A stretch of 64,000 nt of DNA from Fretibacterium sp. OH1220_COT-178 (lineage in GTDB: Bacteria; Synergistota; Synergistia; Synergistales; Aminobacteriaceae): positions 1 to 64,000 of the forward strand of contig NZ_RQYL01000025.1 of assembly GCF_003860125.1 (NCBI RefSeq), written 5' to 3'. The translations under genes and the position numbers were made by a program. Each line of letters opens with the position of its first letter. Within the stretch, counting starts at the first letter, position 1. This document shows, one piece after another, positions 34,630-42,637 of the stretch. The notes below the pieces were generated by a model that was not told the DNA's origin, searched no databases, and was given only the letters and a program-made list of their open reading frames with translations.

Positions 34630-35808
34630 TCAGTTTCGCTCCTTCAGCCGCTCGACGGCCCTGTGCAGCGCCTCCAGGAAAAGTTCGATCTCCTGGGGCG
34701 TCGTGAAATAACCCGGGGAGACCCTCAGGCTTCCCTGGGGGAAGCTGCCCAGGGTCCTGTGGGCGACGGGCGCGCAATGCAGGCCCGGACGGGTCTCGAA
34801 TCCCTCCTGGGAGAGCGCGTCGGCCAGCATGCCGTTGTCCACTCCATCGACGTTCAGCGCGAGGACCGAAAGACGGCCCTCCATGCTCCGACGCCCGTAG
34901 AGGACGACGCCCCCGACTCGGGCAAGCCCCTCCATCAGGCGCTCGCCCAGCTCGTGTTCGCGGGCCGCGATCCGGTCCAGCCCGGTCTCGGCGATCCAGC
35001 CCAACGACGCATGGAGCCCGATGATCCCCGGCAGGTTGGGCGTCCCGGATTCGAAGCGGTCCGGAAGCTCCCGGGGCTGTTCCTCCATGTGCGAATAGCT
35101 TCCGGTCCCACCGAGGACCAGAGGTTCGACCCGCTCGGCGAACTCAGGATTCCAGAGGACTCCGCCCACGCCCTGCGGCCCCATCAGCCCCTTGTGGCCG
35201 GTGAAGCAGAGGGCCGCGAGACCCAGGGAAGCCGCGTCGATGGGGAGCACCCCCGCGGTCTGCGCGCTGTCCAGAACCAGGGGGACCCCTGCCGCGGAAC
35301 AGAGCGCCGCGATCTCCCCGAGAGGCTGTATCGTGCCGCAGACGTTGCTGGCGTGAGCCAGGACCACGAGGTCGAAACGCCGCGACGACAGGGCCTCCGA
35401 CAGGGCACGAGGGTCGAGCGCCCCGTCGGCCCCGCAGGGAAGAAGCGTGACCGCGACCCCGGACGCTTCGAGGGCCCTCAGGGGGCGTACGACGGCGTTG
35501 TGCTCCATCGAGGAGGTCAGAACGCTCATTCCGGGCCGGAGAAAACCGCGCAGCACGACGTTGAGGGCCTCCGTGACGTTCGCACAGAAGGTCACCCAGC
35601 GCGGGTCGCCCCCCTCCCAGCCCCCGAGCAGGGCGGCGAGACGGAACCGGCAGTCCAGCACCGAGTTCAGGGTGCCCATGTCGCGCGAAGACGAGGTCCC
35701 GCGGCCGAGGTTTGCGCCCCCGCGGGACAGAAAGTCCGCCATAGCCGCCCCCACGCTGGGCGGCTTCGGCCAGGTCGTCGCGGCGTTGTTCAGGTAGACC
35801 GACGCCAT
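34630..35808 (-). CDS. Cysteine desulfurase-like class V aminotransferase
   Basis: A 392-aa PLP enzyme of the SufS/CsdA-like TIGR01977 type. It opens with VYLNNAATTWPKPPSV. It has SSMEHNAVVRPL (His stacking on PLP), DSAQTAGVLPID (Asp), FTGHKGLMGPQGVGG (PLP Lys) and RPGLHCAPVAHRTLG with the likely sulfur-accepting Cys. It would supply sulfane sulfur for Fe-S clusters or thiolation, but no suf/isc scaffold is adjacent. GGAAGGGGG precedes the ATG. It is first in a four-gene overlapping unit with thioesterase, trkA and trkH, reading away from the origin. Confidence 0.9.
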   Translation of the reverse strand: MASVYLNNAATTWPKPPSVGAAMADFLSRGGANLGRGTSSSRDMGTLNSVLDCRFRLAALLGGWEGGDPRWVTFCANVTEALNVVLRGFLRPGMSVLTSSMEHNAVVRPLRALEASGVAVTLLPCGADGALDPRALSEALSSRRFDLVVLAHASNVCGTIQPLGEIAALCSAAGVPLVLDSAQTAGVLPIDAASLGLAALCFTGHKGLMGPQGVGGVLWNPEFAERVEPLVLGGTGSYSHMEEQPRELPDRFESGTPNLPGIIGLHASLGWIAETGLDRIAAREHELGERLMEGLARVGGVVLYGRRSMEGRLSVLALNVDGVDNGMLADALSQEGFETRPGLHCAPVAHRTLGSFPQGSLRVSPGYFTTPQEIELFLEALHRAVERLKERN

Positions 35809-35820
35809 AGAGAGACCCCC

Positions 35821-36180
35821 TTCCCGAAAAATTACGGTGTCGTTCGCATCATGATATCATTAACTCTCCGAGTGCGCGCTCCGTCCGATCGGTCGAGGAG
35901 CGGGGAACGTCGGTCCGGCGTGGGGATTCCCCCGGTTATCCACAGCATTCGCGGGTTTCGCCTGTGGATAAGTGTATAATCAGGGCGGACCGGCATGGAA
36001 AAAGGACCGAGATGTGGACAGATTTGTGTACCCCCTGAGGAAACCGGTGAAAACCGGGCTCAGATCGACAAGCGACGAGGGCCCCGGTCGCGGCTTTCGT
36101 CCGAACGACCCGTCGCTCGGAGGAGATGAGGTCCTCCCGTGATTTTCAGTGCGACAACTCCATCACAGGGGTGAAACGGA
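35821..36180. other. oriC: Left part of a bipartite replication origin (upstream of dnaA)
   Basis: The intergenic region between the leftward desulfurase gene and dnaA carries a perfect DnaA box ttatccaca at 35936-35944. Its inverted partner tgtggataa lies at 35963-35971, and a weaker tgtggacag at 36013-36021. An AT-rich patch with the 10-bp palindrome atgatatcat (35851-35860) lies to the left. No protein-coding gene is apparent. Transcription diverges from here, as expected at an origin. Confidence 0.8.
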
Positions 36181-37521
36181 TTGCAAAAGGACACGAAGAA
36201 CCTGAAGGAACTGTGGGACGAGATCGTCGGGGGCGCCGACCTGCCCGAGGGGGCGGTGTCGCTCTGGCTGACGACCTGCATGCCCGTGGCGCTGGAGGAG
36301 GACGAGCTGGTCGTCGACACGACCAACCCCTTCACTCAGGAGTACATCACGAAGAACTTTCTGGAGGCGTTGAACCGATCCGCCCGGAACGGGGACAACG
36401 TGAAGCGCATCCGCCTGAAGGCCAGCGTCCATCCCGAGGGGGAGGACAAGCGGAAGGAGTGGGTGGCCCGCGCCGAGGAGGCGTCGCGGAGCCGGAACGA
36501 ACCGGGATGCAATCTGAACCCGCACTACACCTTCTCCACCTTTGTCGTGGGAAAATCCAACCGGCTCGCCCACGCCGCCAGCCTGGCCGTCGCGGAGATG
36601 CCGGGGAAGGCGTACAACCCGCTCTTCATCTGGGGCGGCGTCGGGCTGGGAAAGACGCACCTGATGCACGCCATCTGCCATTACGCGCTCTCGCGTTCGC
36701 AGGGTCTGAGGGCGCTCTACCTCAGCGCGGAGAAGTTTCTGAACGAGTTCGTCCAGGCCATCGGGTCGTCGAAGATGTCCCAGTTCAAGGACCGCTACCG
36801 CAACGTGGACATCCTGCTGATCGACGACATTCAGTTCCTCGGAAACAAGGGGCAGAGCCAGGAGGAGTTCTTCCACACCTTCAACACCCTCCACGAGGGC
36901 AACAAGCAGGTGGTGATCTGCTCGGACCGCCAGCCGTCGGAGCTCCAGAACATCGAGGACCGGCTGATCAGCCGCTTCGCCTGGGGGCTCGTGACGGACA
37001 TCCAGCCGCCGGATCTGGAGACGCGTATCGCCATCCTTCAGAAGAAGGCCACGTTCCGGGAGTACGACATGCCCGACGAGGTCATCCATTTTCTGGCGCA
37101 GCACATCCCCAGCAACATCCGCGAGCTGGAGGGGGCCCTCAACCGCGTCATTGCCTGTGCGGAGCTGTCCGGAGAGCCCATCACCATCGACCAGACGTCC
37201 GTCTGGCTCAAGGATATCCTCCGCATGGACCTGAAGGGCCCGGTGACAATCGAGAGCATCCAGGCCGTGGTGGCGGAGAGCTTCGGGATGAGCCCGGACG
37301 ATCTCGCGAGCTCCAAGCGCACGGCCGACATCGCCCTGGCGCGCCAGATCGCCATGTACCTCTGCAGGGAGCTGACGGAGCTCAGCCTCCAGAAGATCGG
37401 GCACGCCTTCAGAAAAAAGGACCATACGACCGTCATCCACGCCCAAAGGAAGATCGGGCAGCTCATCAAGGGCGACCCCGACGTCAAGCGCACGGTGGAC
37501 AACATACGGAACAAGCTGTGA
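36181..37521 (+). CDS. dnaA: Chromosomal replication initiator DnaA
   Basis: A 446-aa DnaA with a short domain II. The AAA+ core starts near NPHYTFSTFVVGKSNRLAHA. Walker A is GGVGLGKTHLMHA (about 155-167), Walker B LLIDDIQFLGNK, and sensor/box VII NIRELEGALNRV. The C-terminal DNA-binding domain ends with the DnaA-box reader KDHTTVIHAQRKI. The start is a TTG at 36181 with a modest AGGGG about eight bases upstream. Origin sites flank the gene on both sides, which suggests autoregulation by DnaA. Confidence 0.98.
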   Translation: MQKDTKNLKELWDEIVGGADLPEGAVSLWLTTCMPVALEEDELVVDTTNPFTQEYITKNFLEALNRSARNGDNVKRIRLKASVHPEGEDKRKEWVARAEEASRSRNEPGCNLNPHYTFSTFVVGKSNRLAHAASLAVAEMPGKAYNPLFIWGGVGLGKTHLMHAICHYALSRSQGLRALYLSAEKFLNEFVQAIGSSKMSQFKDRYRNVDILLIDDIQFLGNKGQSQEEFFHTFNTLHEGNKQVVICSDRQPSELQNIEDRLISRFAWGLVTDIQPPDLETRIAILQKKATFREYDMPDEVIHFLAQHIPSNIRELEGALNRVIACAELSGEPITIDQTSVWLKDILRMDLKGPVTIESIQAVVAESFGMSPDDLASSKRTADIALARQIAMYLCRELTELSLQKIGHAFRKKDHTTVIHAQRKIGQLIKGDPDVKRTVDNIRNKL

Positions 37522-37543
37522 AAACGGCGGGGACAACTCTCGA

Positions 37544-37718
37544 TTGTCCACAGGCCGACTTCCCCGAACCGACGGCCGCACACAAAATCCACAGGCCGTT
37601 CACGGCGCATCCACAGGAATTTCACAGCGGACAAAACGCGTGAGCGGCGGACGGCGGACGGGATATCCACAGACTTGTTCAGCACTACTGCAACTACTGT
37701 CACCTTAAAAAAAGAAAA
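37544..37718 (+). other. oriC: Right part of origin: DnaA boxes, DnaA-trio-like triplets and A-rich unwinding tract
   Basis: Between dnaA and dnaN, four same-orientation sites share the TCCACA core: ttgtccaca (37544-37552), aaatccaca (37585-37593), gcatccaca (37607-37615) and atatccaca (37663-37671). They are followed by in-register triplets CTA CTG CAA CTA CTG (37685-37699) and then ttaaaaaaagaaaa (37705-37718). This order (boxes, trios, AT tract) matches the basal unwinding system described for Bacillus subtilis, so I place the unwinding site here. The whole 303-bp gap has no gene. Confidence 0.7.
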
Positions 37719-37824
37719 CGGAACGGGTTGTTCGCAACATCCTCCTCCACAGTCCCAAGGAGCCGCAGGACCGCGACCAAGGCGAGGACCGTGAGAGACG
37801 AACGCGAGACCACAGGAGGGAACG

Positions 37825-39030
37825 GTGCAGACGATGAAAATAGAGCTCGACCGGTTGGAGTTTCTCAAGGCCTGGCAGATGGCCGAGCGCTCCAGCAGCA
37901 CAAAAAGCACGATCAGCGCGGTGAGCGGCATTCTGATCACGGCCTCGGAGGCGGAAACCCACCTTCAGGCAACGGACTTCAAGACGGCGATACGCTGCCT
38001 GGCCCAGGGCGTCCGTACCGTCTCCCCAGGCTCGGCGGTCCTGCCGGTCCGCCTCTTCGGAGAGTTTCTCAAGAAGATGCCGCTCGACACGATCTCCCTG
38101 GAGATCGCCAACGAGAGGGGGACGCTCTCGGCGGGCCGGAACCGGACCCGCTTCGCCACGTGGCCCGTGTCGGAATTCCCGGGAATCCCCCGCAGCGACG
38201 GTGCGGATCCCCTGTGCGACCTCCTCGCGGCCGATCTCGTGCGGGCCATCACCGAGGGAGCCGTGGCCAGCTCCACCCCTGCCGACTTCCCGAAGTACCT
38301 GGGCACCTGTCTGCTGAAGATCCAGCAGAACCGGCTCAAGGTCGTCTCGACGGACGGCAAGCGCCTCTCGCTCTCGCAGTGTCCCTGCGAGGCTGAGGCC
38401 GACGCGGAGCTTCTGCTCCCGGTCCCGGCCCTCAGAGAGTTGGGGCGCCTCCTGGCGGGCGGCGACCCGGAGGCCCGCACGCAGGTCCTGTACGACGGCT
38501 CCACCGCCTGGTTCAGGATGGGGGACCTGGAGTTCTCCGTCCGCCGCGTGGAGTCGTCCTTCCCGAACTACGAGAAGATCCTGACGCCCGGGGCCTCGAC
38601 GACGCTCAGGATTCGTCGGGACGAGCTGCTCCCGGCCCTCGAGCGCATCGACATCATGGTGCGCAACACCCTGACCCGCCTCGTGGTCCTCAACCTCTCG
38701 CCCGGCGGGGAGTTCCGCCTGAGCGGCCGGGCCCCCGAACTGGGCACCACGGTGGAGGTCCTGGACGGAAACGTCGACGGCGATCCGCTGCGGGTCGGCT
38801 TCAACGTCGGCTTTCTCCAGGACGGCCTGAAGGCCCTCGGCAGCGGCGAGATCCGCCTGGAATTCAACGGCGAGGAGGGACAGACGAGGCTGCTTCGGGA
38901 GGGCTCGGAGGATTTCCTCTACATGCTCATGCCCGCTCGGCTGAGTCCTCAGGATCTGACCGACGACGAGGAATCCCCTGAGGGACTCGAGGACGTCGAG
39001 GGACCCGTCCCGGAGGAGGAGCCGTTCTGA
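37825..39030 (+). CDS. dnaN: DNA polymerase III sliding clamp (beta subunit)
   Basis: The 401-aa beta clamp, with three repeated domains. It starts MQTMKIELDRLEFLKAWQMAERS and has FPNYEKILTPG at the second-domain boundary and DFLYMLMPAR near the usual C-terminus. The family normally ends there; this one carries about 30 further, strongly acidic residues. I use GTG at 37825 (AGGAGG five bases ahead); the ATG at 37834 would give the more standard N-terminus. It is expressed in the dnaA-dnaN-recF direction. Confidence 0.96.
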   Translation: MQTMKIELDRLEFLKAWQMAERSSSTKSTISAVSGILITASEAETHLQATDFKTAIRCLAQGVRTVSPGSAVLPVRLFGEFLKKMPLDTISLEIANERGTLSAGRNRTRFATWPVSEFPGIPRSDGADPLCDLLAADLVRAITEGAVASSTPADFPKYLGTCLLKIQQNRLKVVSTDGKRLSLSQCPCEAEADAELLLPVPALRELGRLLAGGDPEARTQVLYDGSTAWFRMGDLEFSVRRVESSFPNYEKILTPGASTTLRIRRDELLPALERIDIMVRNTLTRLVVLNLSPGGEFRLSGRAPELGTTVEVLDGNVDGDPLRVGFNVGFLQDGLKALGSGEIRLEFNGEEGQTRLLREGSEDFLYMLMPARLSPQDLTDDEESPEGLEDVEGPVPEEEPF

Positions 39031-39054
39031 CCGCAGCCCTCGAGGGGGTCTGAA

Positions 39055-40101
39055 ATGCGGTTCGAGAGCAGCGCCGTCAGGAACTTTCGGAACCTCGGGG
39101 CCGCGCGCATCCCCTGGGAGCCGGGCCTGAACCTCATTCTGGGCCCCAACGGAGCCGGAAAGACCAACCTCCTGGAGTCCCTGAACCTCCTCTCCGGCTG
39201 GGGTCCCTTCACCGGAAGGGCGGGCTCGGCCGTCGCCTGGGACTCCAAGGACGGGCGCGCGCTTTTGGCCGCCCGGGCCGTCGGGGAGCGGGAGATCGAG
39301 ATCTCGGCGCTCCTCTCGTCCCGAATGACGCTCAAGGCGGACGGCGTTCGGGTCAGCGGCTCGGAACTGCGGGTCCTTCTGCCCACCCTCTCCTTTCTCC
39401 CGACGGACATCGGCCTGATCGACGGCTCGCCCTCCGTGCGGCGGCTCTTTCTCGACCGGCTTTGCGCCCTCTGCATTCCGCCCTACGCGCGGCGTCTCTC
39501 CGAGTACCGGCAGCTCGTTCGGCATCGGGTCGCCCTTCTGAGGCAGGGCCGTTCCCCCCGGGGAACGACCCTGCCCTTTGCGCGCTTGGGGGGCTGGATC
39601 CTCGAGAGCCGGCGCCGGGTGCTCGCCCTCATGGCGGACCGCTCGGACGGCGAAGGGGGGCTCCTGCCCTTCCCGGTCGATCTTCGGGTCGAGCCCGAGG
39701 TCTCAGGGAACGGCAACGACTACCTGTTGGCGGCCCTGGAGGCGAGCGAGGAGCGGGAGCGCCACGCCCGGCGGCCCTTGGTCGGGCCACACCGGGACGA
39801 CCTGAGCATCGTCTGCATGGGGCGGGCCGCCTGCGGCGCGCTCAGCCGGGGACAGAAGCGGCGGCTCGTCCTCTCCCTGATCCTGATGGCGGGCCGTTTC
39901 GTCGAGCGGCACCTTCGTGTCAAGCCGATCCTGCTCTTCGACGATCTCGGCGCCGAGCTGGACGCCGCGGGACGAGCCGCCGCGGGGACGGCACTCCTCG
40001 CGACGGGGTGGCAGGTCTTCGTCACTGGGACGGAACATCCGTTTCCGGAGCTTGCCGGAGGGGCCCGCGTCCACCACCTGACTTCGAAAGATACCGGCTG
40101 A
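39055..40101 (+). CDS. recF: DNA replication and repair protein RecF
   Basis: A 348-aa SMC-like ATPase. It has LILGPNGAGKTNLLES (Walker A, about residues 28-43), the Q-loop-containing LSFLPTDIGLIDGSPSVRRLFLD segment, signature LSRGQKRRLVLSLIL and Walker B PILLFDDLGAELD. It promotes RecA loading at gaps. It sits in the conserved position after dnaN. A ribosome site is weak (gaggggg). Confidence 0.95.
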   Translation: MRFESSAVRNFRNLGAARIPWEPGLNLILGPNGAGKTNLLESLNLLSGWGPFTGRAGSAVAWDSKDGRALLAARAVGEREIEISALLSSRMTLKADGVRVSGSELRVLLPTLSFLPTDIGLIDGSPSVRRLFLDRLCALCIPPYARRLSEYRQLVRHRVALLRQGRSPRGTTLPFARLGGWILESRRRVLALMADRSDGEGGLLPFPVDLRVEPEVSGNGNDYLLAALEASEERERHARRPLVGPHRDDLSIVCMGRAACGALSRGQKRRLVLSLILMAGRFVERHLRVKPILLFDDLGAELDAAGRAAAGTALLATGWQVFVTGTEHPFPELAGGARVHHLTSKDTG

Positions 40102-40173
40102 CCGCATTTTTTTGGAAGACACGGGACGCATCGCTTTTGGGCGTCTCCGATCGCTTCTCTGGAGGGCATTTCC

Positions 40174-42066
40174 TTGTTTCGAGATCGATACGACATCGTT
40201 GTGATCGGCGGGGGACACGCGGGCTGCGAGGCGGCGCTGGCCGGCGCCCGCATGGGCTGCCGCACCCTGCTGCTGACCCTAGGGGTGGACGCCACGGCGC
40301 TGATGCCTTGCAACCCCTCCATCGGCGGCCCCGCCAAGGGGCATCTGGTCCGCGAGATCAGCGCGCTTGGGGGGGAACAGGCCCGTGCGGCCGACGCCTC
40401 GACCCTGATGCTCCGGTGGCTGAACACCTCGAAGGGGGTGGCGGTTCGGGCGCTGCGCGCCCAGTGCGATCCCGTACGCTACGCGGGACACTACAGAACC
40501 CTGCTCTACACGCAGACGAACCTCGACCTGCATCAGGACGAGGTGGTCGAGCTGCTGACCGAGGGAGGGCGGGTCCGCGGCGTGCTGAGCCGTCACGGTT
40601 CGCGCTACGGGGCCCGGTCGGTCGTCCTCTGCTCGGGGACGTACCTCGGGGGCCGCGTCCACGTGGGCGAGGCCGCGTTCTCCTCGGGCCCGATGGGGCA
40701 GACCTCCGCGGACCGCCTGCTCGACTCCCTGGCGGCGCTGGGCCTGAGACAGGGTCGCATGAGGACGGACACGTCGCCCCGCCTGAACCTCGATACGATC
40801 GACCTCGCCTCCGCAGTGCCGCAGCGGTCGGAGGAGGAGCCGCTCTGCTTCGACATCTGGGGGGAGAAACGGGTTCATCGCTCGGATTACGCCTGTTGGT
40901 TCTCCCGGACGACGGAGCGCACCCACGCGATCCTCGAGCGGAACATCCACCGTTCCCCATTGACGACCGGAGCCCTGGACACCCGGGGCCCCCGGTACTG
41001 TCCTTCCATCGAGGACAAGTTTCTGCGTTTTCCGGACCGCAGGACGCACCCGATCGTCTTCGAGCCCGTCTCCTCGGACACGAAGGAGGTCTACGTCCAG
41101 AACTTCTCCACCAGCCTGCCCTACGACGTCCAGGTCGAGATGGTGCGGTCCCTGCCGGGCTGTGCGGACGCCAAGATCATCCGGCCGGGCTATGGAATAG
41201 AATATGTGTATCTCAGCCCTGATCAACTTGCACCTTCTCTCGAGAGCCGCGAGCTGAGGGGGCTTTTTTGCGCGGGACAGGTCAACGGGACCTCGGGCTA
41301 CGAGGAGGCGGCGGCTCAGGGCCTTTTGGCGGGGGTCAACGCGGCCCTCTCCGCGAAGGGGGACCCGCCGGTCGTTCTGAGCCGGTCGGACGGGTACCTC
41401 GGCGTCCTGGTGGACGACCTGACGACCAAGAGCACGGAGGAGCCCTACCGGATGCTGACGAGCCGCTGCGAGCATCGCCTGTTGATGCGCTACGACAACG
41501 CCGATCGGCGTCTCTCCCCTCTGGCCCGGCGTCTCGGCCTGATCGGGGACGGGCGCTGGGCGGAGCTGGAGCGCCGCTGGGAACGGGAGGACCGTGAGGT
41601 CGCACGGCTGGAGTCGGCGCGGATCGTTCCGTCCGAGGGGACGGAGTGCCTTTGCGCCGCATTTGGATCGGAGGCCCCGAGGGAGCCGGCGACGGCCGCG
41701 GCCTTTCTGCGGCGCCGGGGGGTGACGTACCGCCTGATCGAGGCGCTCGTCCCGCCGGAGGTCCCTCTCGAGCCGGAGGAGGCCTTTTACGTCGAAACGA
41801 GCCTTCGGTACGCCGGGTACCTGGAGAAGGAGGCGCGTCTGGCCGAGCGCATGACGGGCATGGATGGAGTCCTCATTCCGGACGGGTTCGACTACGAATC
41901 GCTCGAGGGGCTGTCGTCCGAGGGGCGCCAGAAGCTCGTGCGCTTCCGCCCCCGCTCGCTGGGCGGGGCGCTGCGCATCTCCGGGGTGACGCCCGCCGAT
42001 GTCCAGCTGCTGGCCGTGGTGCTCAAGCGGATGGGCCGCACCCCGGACAGGGGGTGCGCGAGATGA
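40174..42066 (+). CDS. mnmG: tRNA uridine 5-carboxymethylaminomethyl modification enzyme MnmG
   Basis: A 630-aa FAD enzyme that, with MnmE, modifies the wobble uridine of several tRNAs. The FAD motif IVVIGGGHAGCEAALAGARMGC is at the N-terminus. MPCNPSIGGPAKGHLVREI, GTYLGGRVHVGE, GLRQGRMRTDTSPRL and LFCAGQVNGTSGYEEAAAQGL are all family signatures. The start is a TTG at 40174 with ggaggg upstream. The stop overlaps the DciA-like gene by four bases (ATGA). Confidence 0.97.
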   Translation: MFRDRYDIVVIGGGHAGCEAALAGARMGCRTLLLTLGVDATALMPCNPSIGGPAKGHLVREISALGGEQARAADASTLMLRWLNTSKGVAVRALRAQCDPVRYAGHYRTLLYTQTNLDLHQDEVVELLTEGGRVRGVLSRHGSRYGARSVVLCSGTYLGGRVHVGEAAFSSGPMGQTSADRLLDSLAALGLRQGRMRTDTSPRLNLDTIDLASAVPQRSEEEPLCFDIWGEKRVHRSDYACWFSRTTERTHAILERNIHRSPLTTGALDTRGPRYCPSIEDKFLRFPDRRTHPIVFEPVSSDTKEVYVQNFSTSLPYDVQVEMVRSLPGCADAKIIRPGYGIEYVYLSPDQLAPSLESRELRGLFCAGQVNGTSGYEEAAAQGLLAGVNAALSAKGDPPVVLSRSDGYLGVLVDDLTTKSTEEPYRMLTSRCEHRLLMRYDNADRRLSPLARRLGLIGDGRWAELERRWEREDREVARLESARIVPSEGTECLCAAFGSEAPREPATAAAFLRRRGVTYRLIEALVPPEVPLEPEEAFYVETSLRYAGYLEKEARLAERMTGMDGVLIPDGFDYESLEGLSSEGRQKLVRFRPRSLGGALRISGVTPADVQLLAVVLKRMGRTPDRGCAR

Positions 42067-42578
42067 GGGAAGACGCCGCCCGAAACGCGATCCGTGCGGG
42101 CTGCAGGCGACTGGAGCGGGTCGCGTCCCTGAAGGAGCTGCTGGAGGGGATGGTCCCGGGGCAGAGCGATCGCATCAGGCGGCTCGAGGACCTGATGAGG
42201 AACTGGGCTGCGGTGGTGGGGCCCGGGCGGGCCCGGCTCTCGGCCCCCTACGAACTGGAGGACGGGGAGCTCCGGGTCGCCGCCGCGACCCCTCATGCTG
42301 CACAGCAGATCGGCAACATGAAAGGGAACATCCTCCGTGCCCTCAGGGAGCGCTGGGGCTTGGAGGCGGACCGGGTCCGGGTGACTCAAGGTCCGCCTCC
42401 CCTCCGGCGCCGCGTCGCTCAGGACGGACCGCGCCGCAGGCACCCGCGGGTCGTGCTCCCGCCCGAGGAGGTCGAGGCGCTCCGGTCGGCCTGTCCCGAG
42501 GCCCTGTCCGACGAGGCCGCCCTGGGCCTGGCGAGGCTCCGGGCCTTCTTCGCCCGCCGCTTCCCCCATTCCCGGTAA
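42063..42578 (+). CDS. DciA/DUF721 family protein
   Basis: A 171-aa protein whose first half matches the DUF721/DciA family: WAAVVGPGRARLSAPYELEDGELRVAAATPHAAQQIGNMK. DciA loads the replicative helicase in bacteria lacking DnaC/DnaI. The C-terminal 70 residues are Arg/Pro-rich and poorly conserved. It overlaps mnmG by four bases and ends at a strong terminator, closing the origin operon. Its presence fits a role in helicase loading near oriC. Confidence 0.8.
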   Translation: MREDAARNAIRAGCRRLERVASLKELLEGMVPGQSDRIRRLEDLMRNWAAVVGPGRARLSAPYELEDGELRVAAATPHAAQQIGNMKGNILRALRERWGLEADRVRVTQGPPPLRRRVAQDGPRRRHPRVVLPPEEVEALRSACPEALSDEAALGLARLRAFFARRFPHSR

Positions 42579-42586
42579 AGGGCGGG

Positions 42587-42631
42587 AACGACCCGGGGGA
42601 CTTGGGGTCCCCCGGGTCGTTGTGTTTTTTG
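42587..42631. terminator. Strong intrinsic terminator after the origin operon
   Basis: A perfect 15-bp stem aacgacccgggggac (42587-42601) / gtcccccgggtcgtt (42607-42621) with a 5-nt loop is followed by tgtgtttttt. It terminates the plus-strand dnaA-DciA operon and separates it from the convergent DUF1537 gene. Confidence 0.9.
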
Positions 42632-42637
42632 TGTTCG

